From contig JABDRK010000287.1 of the NCBI GenBank assembly GCA_013041785.1, forward strand, positions 1 to 9,897: a stretch of 9,897 nt of DNA, read 5' to 3'. Both the position numbers and the translations under genes were made by a program. Positions 1-6,653 of the stretch are shown one piece after another. Source of the stretch: Eudoraea sp. Lineage in GTDB: Bacteria; Bacteroidota; Bacteroidia; Flavobacteriales; Flavobacteriaceae. Below the pieces are notes generated by a model, which did not search any database, was not told where the DNA came from, and saw only the letters and a program-made list of their open reading frames with translations. The first letter of the stretch is position 1; every line of letters starts with the position of its first letter.

Positions 1-74
1 GCAGTAAGTACTGTCCTGAACCAATTAGTGGTTAGTACTTCTAAAATCTCTTTCCAACGATCTCTACTAAACAT
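1..74 (-). CDS. ABC transporter permease, MacB/FtsX type (5' end only)
   Basis: Only the first 24 codons are in the window; the gene runs off the left edge. It starts with ATG at 72-74 on the minus strand. The N-terminus (MFSRDRWKEILEVLTTNWFR, then TVLT) closely resembles that of the complete permease just upstream (MFDIERWQEIFDTIRKNKLR, then TFLT). It therefore looks like a paralogous MacB-type permease whose first membrane helix would begin at the window edge. The two genes are 25 bp apart with no promoter or terminator visible between them, so they are probably co-transcribed and may form a heterodimeric permease. A partner ATPase would be expected nearby, but none is in the window. The family call rests on similarity to the neighbour. 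Confidence 0.75.
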   Translation of the reverse strand, partial: MFSRDRWKEILEVLTTNWFRTVLT

Positions 75-99
75 TTTAACTTGCTACTTAGCGTTACTA

Positions 100-1344
100 T
101 TATTCATCTCGTAAAGCCTCTATAGTATGTACTCTAACAGCCCGCCAAGCGGGGAAAAATCCTGCAACCGTGCCTGCGAGAATCAATACAAAAACAGTTG
201 ATAAGGCCACATTGAAATTCACTGATGGATTAAGTACATAATCTACTTCTATATAGGGCCCTACAATCTCCAGAAGTCCCATACTAAATATAAGACCAGC
301 AAAGCCAGAAATAGTGGTTACAAAGATGGCTTCATGAAGAATCATGCCTATAATGGACAAAGGTTTTGCTCCCAGGGCCTTTCGAATCCCTATTTCGCGG
401 GTACGTTCTTTTACGACTATGAGCATTATATTGCTTACTCCTACGATCCCGGCAATGATTGTACAAATACCTACAAACCAAAAGAAGAATTTAATATTTC
501 CGATTAGGCTAAAATATCTTTTAGCTTCCTCCAAAGCGCTCCATACTCGTATAGCGCTCGTATCATCTGGTGCAACAGTATGTGTTTTCTGCAGATACTC
601 TCTAAGATCCTCTTTAAATGCAATGGATTGGGCAACGGCCTCATTAAAATTTTCAACAGGCGGTAAAGTAAAACTCATATTATTGAGTCTGTCTCCCCCA
701 TTAAAAATCTTTTGTGCAGTAGTAATAGGAATGTAAATGCGTTCTTCCTCACGGTCTTCATTCTCAGAATACACGCCAATTATTTTAAAGGGTATTCCTG
801 AAATGGTTATTAATTCTCCAATAGGTGTCTCTACATTTTGAAAAACATCTTTGCGGATCTTATTTCCGATAACGGCCACCTTTGAGGTTGTGGCTTCATC
901 ATTAAGATTAACAAACCTACCCTCGAGCATTTTAGCATTTTCAATAAACTGAAAATCTCCAGAAATCCCCTGAATTCCGTATGCCAACGATTCTTTGCCA
1001 TAATTAATGATGCCACTTCGGACAAATATTCTTGGGGATTTATATTCTATATATTCCTTAAATAGCGTGGCCGAATTGTCATAATTGTCATTCCTCAATT
1101 GTATAGACCTGCCGGGATTAAGACCTTTATACTCCTTGGAAGTTACCCCGGGCCATACCCATAAACTTGTTGACGCATCTTCTTCAAACTCGTAGGCGAC
1201 GCCATTTTGCATACCCTGGCCAAACCCCAACAGGATTACCAGTATAAAGATTCCGGAAGCGACAGACAGGCCAGTAAGGAAGGTTCGCAATTTATTTTTA
1301 CGAATCGTATCAAAGATTTCCTGCCATCTTTCTATATCGAACAT
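100..1344 (-). CDS. ABC transporter permease, MacB/FtsX family
   Basis: This is an inner-membrane permease subunit of a MacB-like (type VII) ABC transporter. It has 414 residues, usual for the family. A first membrane helix lies at about 21-43, followed by a large extracytoplasmic MacB-PCD-like domain (about 45-280) and then three helices (about 285-310, 332-358, 378-400) forming the FtsX-type permease domain. The cytoplasmic segment after helix 2 carries the typical VKERTREIGIRKALGAKP motif (311-328), which contacts the ATPase. The C-terminus (FFPAWRAVRVHTIEALRDE) is also classic. Members of this family power mechanotransmission, tripartite efflux or lipoprotein handling rather than classical import; the substrate here cannot be told. 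It starts with ATG at 1342-1344, is followed 25 bp later by a paralogous permease, and no clear Bacteroidota promoter is visible in the 89 bp before it. Confidence 0.93.
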   Translation of the reverse strand: MFDIERWQEIFDTIRKNKLRTFLTGLSVASGIFILVILLGFGQGMQNGVAYEFEEDASTSLWVWPGVTSKEYKGLNPGRSIQLRNDNYDNSATLFKEYIEYKSPRIFVRSGIINYGKESLAYGIQGISGDFQFIENAKMLEGRFVNLNDEATTSKVAVIGNKIRKDVFQNVETPIGELITISGIPFKIIGVYSENEDREEERIYIPITTAQKIFNGGDRLNNMSFTLPPVENFNEAVAQSIAFKEDLREYLQKTHTVAPDDTSAIRVWSALEEAKRYFSLIGNIKFFFWFVGICTIIAGIVGVSNIMLIVVKERTREIGIRKALGAKPLSIIGMILHEAIFVTTISGFAGLIFSMGLLEIVGPYIEVDYVLNPSVNFNVALSTVFVLILAGTVAGFFPAWRAVRVHTIEALRDE

Positions 1345-1409
1345 TGGGTTGGTGATGGTTGATGATAAAAAGCGTGTATATGAGAAGACGATACTGGGCC
1401 CGAATTGTT

Positions 1410-1434
1410 ACAGTTTTGTAAAGAAAAAAACTGT
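1410..1434. repeat. 8-bp inverted repeat overlapping a stop codon
   Basis: ACAGTTTT (1410-1417) and AAAACTGT (1427-1434) are perfect inverted copies around a 9-base spacer. The right arm overlaps the first base of the TAA stop (1434-1436, read on the minus strand) of the 78-residue CxxC protein. The position suits a terminator between the oxidase assembly genes and the ABC permeases. However, the stem is AT-rich and no T-tract follows on the minus strand, so termination is only a guess. Confidence 0.25.
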
Positions 1435-1670
1435 TAAATGTCGGTAGGGTTTGGTGTCCTCATTTTACGGTATACAAAATAAAACACCACCCCAACCAAA
1501 ATGTAGGGTATGGCCATCAGGTAAACGATCCCATTGTTTATACCTTCCGCCACAGCATTATTGTCACCACTTTCCAAAACGGCCCGGCACATGGCGCACT
1601 GAGCATTTGATGCCAATGGTATCAGCATCAGGAAGAAAAGCGTGGATATTTTTTTTATGTTTTGTCTCAT
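1434..1670 (-). CDS. small secreted, membrane-anchored CxxC protein
   Basis: The product has 78 residues and I know no function for it. An N-terminal signal peptide (about 1-23, ending SNA) is followed at once by QCAMCRAVLESG, with a CxxC pair at Cys25 and Cys28. One hydrophobic helix (about 47-67) follows, then a short basic tail (RKM). The likely topology puts the CxxC in the periplasm, tethered to the inner membrane. There is no lipobox (residues before Cys25 are N-A-Q), so it is not an obvious lipoprotein. It is the last gene of a run with a thioredoxin-like protein, SCO and DUF420, 21 bp after DUF420, which suggests a role in cytochrome oxidase assembly such as copper or thiol handling. 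That role is inferred from context only. The ATG is at 1668-1670. Confidence 0.85.
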   Translation of the reverse strand: MRQNIKKISTLFFLMLIPLASNAQCAMCRAVLESGDNNAVAEGINNGIVYLMAIPYILVGVVFYFVYRKMRTPNPTDI

Positions 1671-1691
1671 ATTTACTCCTGAATCAGTCCA

Positions 1692-2225
1692 TTAATATGC
1701 ATAATAAGGGGAAATCATCAGATATACAATCACCCCGGTTATGGCTACATACAGCCATACGGGAAAGGTTATTTTTGCAATTTTCCGGTGCCGGTCAAAC
1801 TTTTTGAGATAGGCCCGTGCATAAGTTATCAATACCAGAGGGATAATAGCAATGGATAACAGGATATGGGTCAGCAGTATAAAGTAGTAGACATATCTCA
1901 GCCAACCCTCACCCCCATAGGGCGTGGAATCTGAAGTCATGTGATAGGCCACATACATGATCAGGAATAGCAGGGAGAGCGCGATACAGCTGGTCATCAG
2001 GGCCTGATGTGCCCTTTGATTCCCATTCTTGATCGCTATGACTGCAAGCACCAATAACACCGCCGTAAGCCCATTAATTGAAGCATAGACAGGGGGTAGA
2101 AAAGACAGGGGTTCCACATCCGGGATCTTTATGCCAAAGAGGGCGGCCACCACTACCGGAATTACAATAGAAATCGCCGTAATATACCGGTTAAACCTTT
2201 TCTCTTTTAAAGTGGTCTGATCCAT
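1692..2225 (-). CDS. DUF420 membrane protein (CtaM/YozB-like oxidase assembly factor)
   Basis: A 177-residue integral membrane protein with five predicted helices (about 12-32, 45-65, 77-95, 112-134, 152-170). It shows the DUF420 pattern of scattered histidines at or near membrane boundaries: His73 in RAHQAL, His95 in VAYHMTSD, His120 in LLTHILLS and His146 in FDRHRK. In Bacillus and Staphylococcus the family member CtaM (YozB) is required for activity of heme A-containing terminal oxidases. Here it sits directly after a SCO gene (1 bp between the SCO stop and its ATG at 2223-2225), which fits the same job. The histidines could bind heme or metal, but that is inference. Family assignment is confident; the exact function in Bacteroidota is not established from this sequence. 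Confidence 0.9.
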   Translation of the reverse strand: MDQTTLKEKRFNRYITAISIVIPVVVAALFGIKIPDVEPLSFLPPVYASINGLTAVLLVLAVIAIKNGNQRAHQALMTSCIALSLLFLIMYVAYHMTSDSTPYGGEGWLRYVYYFILLTHILLSIAIIPLVLITYARAYLKKFDRHRKIAKITFPVWLYVAITGVIVYLMISPYYAY

Positions 2226-2226
2226 T

Positions 2227-2955
2227 TTACTCTTCCAATAATTTTTTGATATCCTCCTTCAATATGCTGATCTGCTCCTGCTCACCCTCTGCATTTGTTC
2301 CCTGTGACTCCATAATGGTACCCCTGTAGTAGATAATCGGGTTACCAAAATCATCAAGGCGGGAACGCAGGTATCCTTCCTTGTCGATTAGCGCAAATAA
2401 TCCTGAATGTTCAAATCCCCCGGGGACGTCCTGTGCCTCAGCTGCAAAAATATTAAACCCCACGTTGGCCAGTTCATAAATCTCCTCCCGATCTCCCGTA
2501 AGCAGGTGCCAGTCCATATCCGTGATGCCATATTGATCTGCATACTCCTTGAGTACCCTGGGGGTATCGTAATCCGGATTAATGGTAAAGGAAGCAACAC
2601 CAAAATTTTCAAATTCCCGGAATTCTTCCTGAAGCTGCACCAGGTTTTGGTTCATAATCGGACAAATAGTGGGACAGGTTGTAAAGAAGAATTCTGCCAC
2701 ATACACCTTACCCAGGTAATCATCATTCGTAATCAAGAGGCTGTCCTGGTTGATGAAGGCAAAAGGAGGTACGCTTCTTTTCTGACCATTGAGCATTATA
2801 AATGCCAGCTTTTCAGTTGGGTCTTTAACATTCATTCGGTCCCTTTCCACCATAGTCCCCTGCTTCAACCGGTTTACTATCCTTGGGATAAAAATGATCC
2901 CAAAAATCAGAATGATTAAAGAAATCCAGATATAATGGTACTTGCCCTGTTTCAA
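2227..2955 (-). CDS. SCO1/SenC-type copper chaperone for cytochrome oxidase
   Basis: A membrane-anchored thioredoxin-fold protein of 242 residues that delivers copper to, or reduces the cysteines of, the CuA site in oxidase subunit II. An N-terminal helix (about 8-26) anchors a periplasmic domain. The copper-binding motif FFFTTCPTICPIMNQ supplies Cys94 and Cys98, and the third ligand is His183 in GGFEHSGLFALIDK. The conserved TINPDYDTP segment is at 124-132. The start is probably TTG at 2953-2955: no ATG, GTG or other TTG lies between it and the in-frame stop at 2974-2976, and the next Met (residue 35) would remove the anchor. It lies 2 bp after the upstream gene and 1 bp before DUF420, so it is translated within a tight operon. 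An insertion with IYYRGTIMES after residue 207 is not part of the core motif set. Confidence 0.95.
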   Translation of the reverse strand: MKQGKYHYIWISLIILIFGIIFIPRIVNRLKQGTMVERDRMNVKDPTEKLAFIMLNGQKRSVPPFAFINQDSLLITNDDYLGKVYVAEFFFTTCPTICPIMNQNLVQLQEEFREFENFGVASFTINPDYDTPRVLKEYADQYGITDMDWHLLTGDREEIYELANVGFNIFAAEAQDVPGGFEHSGLFALIDKEGYLRSRLDDFGNPIIYYRGTIMESQGTNAEGEQEQISILKEDIKKLLEE

Positions 2956-2957
2956 GA

Positions 2958-3587
2958 TTATTCCCTTTGTGCGTTATTCTTTTTTAATGCCAGGCGATAC
3001 TCAGCCAAAATCACTTTTACATCGTCTTCCATCTTGTTATTCAAATCGGCTACTGAGGTAGCATCGAATCCAAATTTGATGCCTTCATCCTCGTCACTAT
3101 CCCTTCCCCGCAGGTTTCTGTCCTTGTCAATAATAAAGACGTAAGAAGATCCCAGCTGGTCTTCCAACTCGAGGTTGGTACCAAGGGAATTAAAAAACCG
3201 CTTTATCTGATCATCCTCGCCATAGATAAATTTCCAGTTTTTAATATCTGCAAGCCCGGAGAGTTCCTTCTTAAGTTCCTCCACTTTGCCTTCAGTACCC
3301 CTGGGCATAACCATGACCATCTGAAAATCCCGGAACTCATAAAAAGGCTTGTATATCTTCTGATTGAGATTAAAAGCATTAGCTTTTTTAAGTTCGGTAT
3401 CATAACCCAGGAATCCAAGGATAGTAATTTTCCCGGATAAGGTTTCCCGTGGGCTAAATGTATCCAGGTCCTGTACTTGTTCGGTAAGGGTAGGAAGCTT
3501 TCCAAAATTATTTACCCCGGAGGCAAAGAACATGTAGGCCACCAGAGGCAGAATAAAGAGGACCACCAAAACAAAGGTCTTTTTCAT
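2958..3587 (-). CDS. Cys-less, SCO/thioredoxin-like membrane-anchored protein
   Basis: I know no named family for this 209-residue protein. An N-terminal hydrophobic segment (about 4-22) could be a signal anchor. The rest reads like a thioredoxin-fold domain and can be laid along the SCO protein encoded next door. SGKITILGFLGYDTELKK (51-68) matches LGKVYVAEFFFTTCPTICP, and VFIIDKDRNLRGR (150-162) matches LFALIDKEGYLRSR, sharing IDKxxxLRxR. It contains no cysteine or histidine at all: the SCO ligand positions Cys94, Cys98 and His183 fall at about Thr64, Lys68 and Gly146. It cannot be a SCO-type copper carrier or a dithiol redox enzyme, and a scaffold or partner role for SCO or the oxidase is an inference. 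It is the first gene of its unit, starting with ATG at 3585-3587 just after a terminator. Confidence 0.85.
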   Translation of the reverse strand: MKKTFVLVVLFILPLVAYMFFASGVNNFGKLPTLTEQVQDLDTFSPRETLSGKITILGFLGYDTELKKANAFNLNQKIYKPFYEFRDFQMVMVMPRGTEGKVEELKKELSGLADIKNWKFIYGEDDQIKRFFNSLGTNLELEDQLGSSYVFIIDKDRNLRGRDSDEDEGIKFGFDATSVADLNNKMEDDVKVILAEYRLALKKNNAQRE

Positions 3588-3607
3588 AACCGATTAGCTC
3601 TAGAGTG

Positions 3608-3615
3608 CAAAAATA
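3608..3615 (-). promoter_or_regulatory. Candidate -7 promoter box for the assembly gene unit
   Basis: On the minus strand this reads TATTTTTG, an exact match to the Bacteroidota -7 consensus TAnnTTTG, about 20 bases before the ATG at 3587. It lies in and just after the T-tract of the preceding terminator. A TTTG occurs upstream (3630-3633) but only 14 bases away, shorter than the usual 17-23, so the -33 element is weak. Confidence 0.45.
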
Positions 3616-3642
3616 AAAAAGACGGTTGTCAAAACCGTCTTT
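3611..3642 (-). terminator. Rho-independent terminator after the oxidase operon
   Basis: A perfect 10-bp stem (AAAGACGGTT at 3618-3627 and AACCGTCTTT at 3633-3642) with a 5-base loop lies 19 bp past the stop of the subunit IV gene. On the minus strand it is followed by a T-rich run (TTTATTTTTG). It should end the cyoE-cox transcript before the SCO-containing assembly genes. Confidence 0.8.
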
Positions 3643-3661
3643 ATCTATTGTTAATTCCTTG

Positions 3662-4045
3662 TTAGAAGTTCCAGGCTACAAAACCATCTTTGTAGACATT
3701 GTAGATATAATCCGCTTCAAACAGGAGAATGAAGATCAGATAACTCACGAGGAATATAGGCGTCCAGACAATGGTGCGTCTCAGGGAGCTTTTCTCATCC
3801 CTGAGGTGCATGAAATCCCAGGCAATATAATACGCCTTCACCAGGGTGAGTACGATAAAGATCCAGTTGAGGAGTTTCATCCCGATCAGCGTTTTTGTCG
3901 TCAGTATTTCGGGTTTGGTAATCCCCAGTCCAACCTCAACAGCGGTTACGATGGTTAAGAAGATCAGTACCCCCCAGATCTTTTGGGTATTGGATTTAAA
4001 TTTTAGCAATCCTCTGAAAATTTCCAGTTTGTGCTCGTGTGCCAT
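3662..4045 (-). CDS. Cytochrome c oxidase subunit IV family protein
   Basis: A small accessory subunit of the heme-copper oxidase. It has 127 residues with three predicted membrane helices (about 22-42, 57-78, 91-112) and the family's KAYYIAWDFMHLRDE segment (70-84) at the end of helix 2, plus an acidic EADYIY near the end of helix 3. It has the size and shape of prokaryotic COX4 (caa3/quinol-oxidase type) proteins as found in Bacteroidota, which have no catalytic metal site. It is the last gene of the cyoE-cox operon, 40 bp after the long subunit III gene and 20 bp before the stem of a strong terminator. Such subunits are thought to stabilise the complex, but the exact role is unclear. Confidence 0.9.
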   Translation of the reverse strand: MAHEHKLEIFRGLLKFKSNTQKIWGVLIFLTIVTAVEVGLGITKPEILTTKTLIGMKLLNWIFIVLTLVKAYYIAWDFMHLRDEKSSLRRTIVWTPIFLVSYLIFILLFEADYIYNVYKDGFVAWNF

Positions 4046-4085
4046 ATTTCTAATTCAAATTTTTATGCGGTAATTTTTTTGTTCT

Positions 4086-5051
4086 TTACACCAGGTAGAA
4101 AAAGGTAAATACAAATACCCATACCAGGTCAACAAAGTGCCAGTAAAGTCCAACTTTTTCAACCATTTCATAGTGACCTCTCCGCTCGTAAGTACCCAGA
4201 ATTATATTGAAAAAGATGATGACGTTAATCACAACCCCTGAAAAAACGTGGAAGCCGTGAAAGCCTGTGATAAAGAAAAAGAAATCTGCAAAAAGCCGAC
4301 TCCCGTATTCATTTCGTATCAGGTTTGCCCCCTCTACCACAAGTCGGGCATCCTGTATTTTACTTAGTGATTCTTCCCGGGTAAGCAATGTTTTTTCCCC
4401 TGCTTCGGTGATGGTTTCCGTACGGATCAAAATATTGGGATCAGCCATGAAACCGGCTTTTACCTCTTCTAAAGAAAAACTGGTTAAAGGCGCTTCGCCC
4501 TCGAACCACACGCCTACATTCTTATCGTGCTGTGCCCGCTCACCGGGCAAGTATTGGGCAAAGTCTGCCAGAGCTGCCCTTTCCCCCGTATCTGCCTTAA
4601 CAAATTGCAGGATTCGACCCCCCTGGGTTTCCAAAGCACCATAATCTCCCTTAATAAAGGTAGCCCATTCCCAGGCCTGTGACCCGACGAAGATCGCTCC
4701 CCCGATAATGGTCAGGAACATGTAGATAATAGCCTTGTTCTTTTTCATGTTATGCCCTGCATCTACAGCAAGTACCATAGTCACAGAAGACATGATCAGG
4801 ATGAAGGTCATAAATGCCACATAGTACATGGGATAATTCCCATGAAAAAAGGGTACGTGGGTAAAAACTTCGTCCGCAATGGGCCAGGTCTCAATAAACT
4901 TGAATCTCGAAAAGCCATAAGATGCAAGAAATCCCGAAAAAGTAAGGGCATCAGAGACAATAAAGAACCACATCATGAGTTTTCCGTAGCTCGCTCCCAG
5001 TGGGCGGTTACCCCCACCCCAGACATTTTCTTCAGTTACCGTAGTATCCAT
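4086..5051 (-). CDS. Cytochrome c oxidase subunit III, long form with insertion
   Basis: Subunit III of an aa3/caa3-type heme-copper oxidase, 321 residues. Five helices (about 24-46, 75-96, 107-127, 253-284, 302-320) correspond to helices III-VII of the mitochondrial protein. Family hallmarks are TGFHGFHVFSG (262-272) and YWHFVDLVWVFVFTFFYL (303-320). Between the third and fourth helices lies an extra hydrophilic domain of about 115 residues (about 134-248), rich in Glu, Ala and Lys, which five-helix subunit III proteins of about 200 residues lack. The residue matching the DCCD-reactive glutamate of helix III appears to be Asp34 (FIVSDALTFSG). The gene follows a shorter paralog after 99 bp, a gap holding a promoter-like -7 box. 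Its ATG is at 5049-5051. Confidence 0.95.
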   Translation of the reverse strand: MDTTVTEENVWGGGNRPLGASYGKLMMWFFIVSDALTFSGFLASYGFSRFKFIETWPIADEVFTHVPFFHGNYPMYYVAFMTFILIMSSVTMVLAVDAGHNMKKNKAIIYMFLTIIGGAIFVGSQAWEWATFIKGDYGALETQGGRILQFVKADTGERAALADFAQYLPGERAQHDKNVGVWFEGEAPLTSFSLEEVKAGFMADPNILIRTETITEAGEKTLLTREESLSKIQDARLVVEGANLIRNEYGSRLFADFFFFITGFHGFHVFSGVVINVIIFFNIILGTYERRGHYEMVEKVGLYWHFVDLVWVFVFTFFYLV

Positions 5052-5081
5052 ATTATTGTATGTGCATTAACAGAATATTGG

Positions 5082-5089
5082 CAAATTTA
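5082..5089 (-). promoter_or_regulatory. Candidate internal promoter -7 box before long subunit III
   Basis: The minus strand reads TAAATTTG, matching TAnnTTTG, 30 bases before the ATG of the long subunit III gene. No TTTG or TTG sits at the normal distance upstream; the nearest sequence is TTTT. The 99-bp gap between the two subunit III genes is unusually wide for this operon, which fits an extra promoter. Confidence 0.4.
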
Positions 5090-5150
5090 CATTTTTTTCC
5101 ATGATAGAAAAGTGGATTCCGCGACAATGACAAATTATTTTTATACATGG

Positions 5151-5729
5151 TTAAAAGAAATAGAAAAACAGGATCAGATAAACCCAAAGCAGATCCAGGA
5201 AATGCCAGAACATTGCGCCAAGCTCCAATCCCAGGTGATTTGCCGCACTGTATTTACCCCTGATTTGGTTGAACAACACCACCAGCAAGGAGATAAGACC
5301 GGCCACCACGTGCGCAATATGTACTGCGGCGATCAAAAATATATAAGACATGGTGATGTTGCTGGTAGGTCCGGTAAAATAATACCCCAGGCCAATCATC
5401 TCTGAAAAGCCCTGAAACTGCAGGATAATAAATGTTATCCCCAGCACCATGGTTATAACCAGCCACTGGGTACAGGACTTTCGATTCTCGTTCCTGATTG
5501 CCTTTTTGGCCAGTATATAGGTAAAACTGCTAAGAATTAATATGATCGTGCTGTAAAGAAAGGCCTGGGGCAGCGTAAAATCAGTCATCCAGTCATCCCG
5601 AGAACTGCTCACAATGTATGCACTGGTCCATCCTGCAAATCCCATAATCAGACTGACTATCCCAAACCAGAGCATCATTTTTTTTGCTCTGACGTGCTTA
5701 TCCCGTTCTGTTCCCTGTGTAAGATCCAT
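5151..5729 (-). CDS. Cytochrome c oxidase subunit III-like protein, short paralog
   Basis: A 192-residue, five-helix member of the COX3 family (helices about 17-39, 55-75, 87-106, 125-153, 170-190). It retains the VHIAHVVAG histidine pair (His137, His140) and the FWHFLDLLWVYLILFFY C-terminal motif, equivalent to FHGFHVFSG and YWHFVDLVWV in the long paralog. It lacks the acidic residue of helix III: the position is Leu27 (FGIVSLIMGFAG). It begins with ATG at 5727-5729, only 6 bp after cyoE, so it is co-transcribed with it. Paired subunit III genes of this kind occur in other Bacteroidota. Whether both assemble into one oxidase, or this one replaces a missing helix pair, cannot be decided from sequence. 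Confidence 0.92.
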   Translation of the reverse strand: MDLTQGTERDKHVRAKKMMLWFGIVSLIMGFAGWTSAYIVSSSRDDWMTDFTLPQAFLYSTIILILSSFTYILAKKAIRNENRKSCTQWLVITMVLGITFIILQFQGFSEMIGLGYYFTGPTSNITMSYIFLIAAVHIAHVVAGLISLLVVLFNQIRGKYSAANHLGLELGAMFWHFLDLLWVYLILFFYFF

Positions 5730-5735
5730 ATATAT

Positions 5736-6635
5736 TTAAACTAATTTATCTATAACATATACCAGCTGAATGAGGGTGATATAACTCACACTGGCCAGCA
5801 TCAATTTTCGCGCTGTACTATTATCCTTTTTCTCGTAGAGCCTGAAGGCAAAAAACAGCATTACCAAGCCCATTAAAAATACCAATACGGCAGCCACAAC
5901 CGATAGTTGCAGACGCCCGGTAACCCCAAATACGGGGATAACGGAAATAACAATCATCCATATGGTATACATTATTATCTGTATGACTGTTCCTTTGTCC
6001 TTTGCCCCTGTGGGCAGCAATTTGAATCCGGCTCTTCTGTAATCCTCATCCAACATCCAACCCAAAGCCCAGAAATGGGGAAATTGCCAAAAGAACTGAA
6101 TCATGAAAAGGGTACCTGGTTCTATCCCAAAATCATCGGTAGCAGCAACCCAGCCTAACATAAAAGGTATTGCCCCGGGTAAGGCCCCAACAAAAACTGC
6201 CAGCGGTGTAACGGTTTTCAACGGAGTGTAAATCCCCGTATACATAAATACGGAAATTGCCCCGAACATGGCGGTTTTAGGATTCAATATGTATAAGGAA
6301 ATTACTCCCAGCAGGGTCATGGCGATTGCCAGTGCCATAGCAGAATTTACCGAGATCCTCCCTGCGGGTATGGGACGGTTTCTGGTTCGCAGCATTTTAG
6401 CGTCCAGGTCTTTCTCAATGATCTGGTTAAAGGCATTGGACGCCCCCACCAAACAATAGCCGCCAAAGCCGAGCAAAAGGAGTGATAAAAATTCGATCTG
6501 GGTTGCGCCGAGCAGGTACCCGGCTATGGAAGAAAAAACCACACTAACAGCGAGCCTTGCCTTGGTAATCTCCTTAAAATCGGCAAGAAGTATAGAAAAA
6601 GAATGACTTCCTGCCGTTTTCACTGCCGTCTTCAT
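5736..6635 (-). CDS. cyoE: Protoheme IX farnesyltransferase (heme O synthase)
   Basis: This membrane enzyme adds a farnesyl group to heme B to make heme O, the precursor of heme A for the oxidase encoded downstream (also called ctaB). It is an UbiA-family prenyltransferase of 299 residues with seven to nine hydrophobic helices. The first aspartate-rich motif, NAFNQIIEKDLDAKMLRTRN (67-86) followed by RP, gives Asp76, Asp78 and the MxRTxxRP signature. The second cytoplasmic motif is DEDYRRAGFKLLP (196-208). Start choice: the frame stays open to 6740, but ATG at 6633-6635 gives the usual family length and N-terminus, and a strong promoter lies inside the longer frame at 6654-6684. It is the first gene of the operon. 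Heme A synthase (ctaA) is not in the window. Confidence 0.96.
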   Translation of the reverse strand: MKTAVKTAGSHSFSILLADFKEITKARLAVSVVFSSIAGYLLGATQIEFLSLLLLGFGGYCLVGASNAFNQIIEKDLDAKMLRTRNRPIPAGRISVNSAMALAIAMTLLGVISLYILNPKTAMFGAISVFMYTGIYTPLKTVTPLAVFVGALPGAIPFMLGWVAATDDFGIEPGTLFMIQFFWQFPHFWALGWMLDEDYRRAGFKLLPTGAKDKGTVIQIIMYTIWMIVISVIPVFGVTGRLQLSVVAAVLVFLMGLVMLFFAFRLYEKKDNSTARKLMLASVSYITLIQLVYVIDKLV

Positions 6636-6653
6636 GCTGTTATTGTGAGGCTG

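Noticed and set aside
2407..2919. Plus-strand open frame of 170 codons opposite SCO
   Set aside because: It is antisense to SCO, which has a complete set of catalytic motifs, and it has no promoter or recognisable domain.
4752..5405. Plus-strand open frame of 217 codons across the subunit III genes
   Set aside because: It lies antisense to two clear COX3 genes and the gap between them, its translation is low-complexity and basic, and it resembles no family. It is an antisense shadow.
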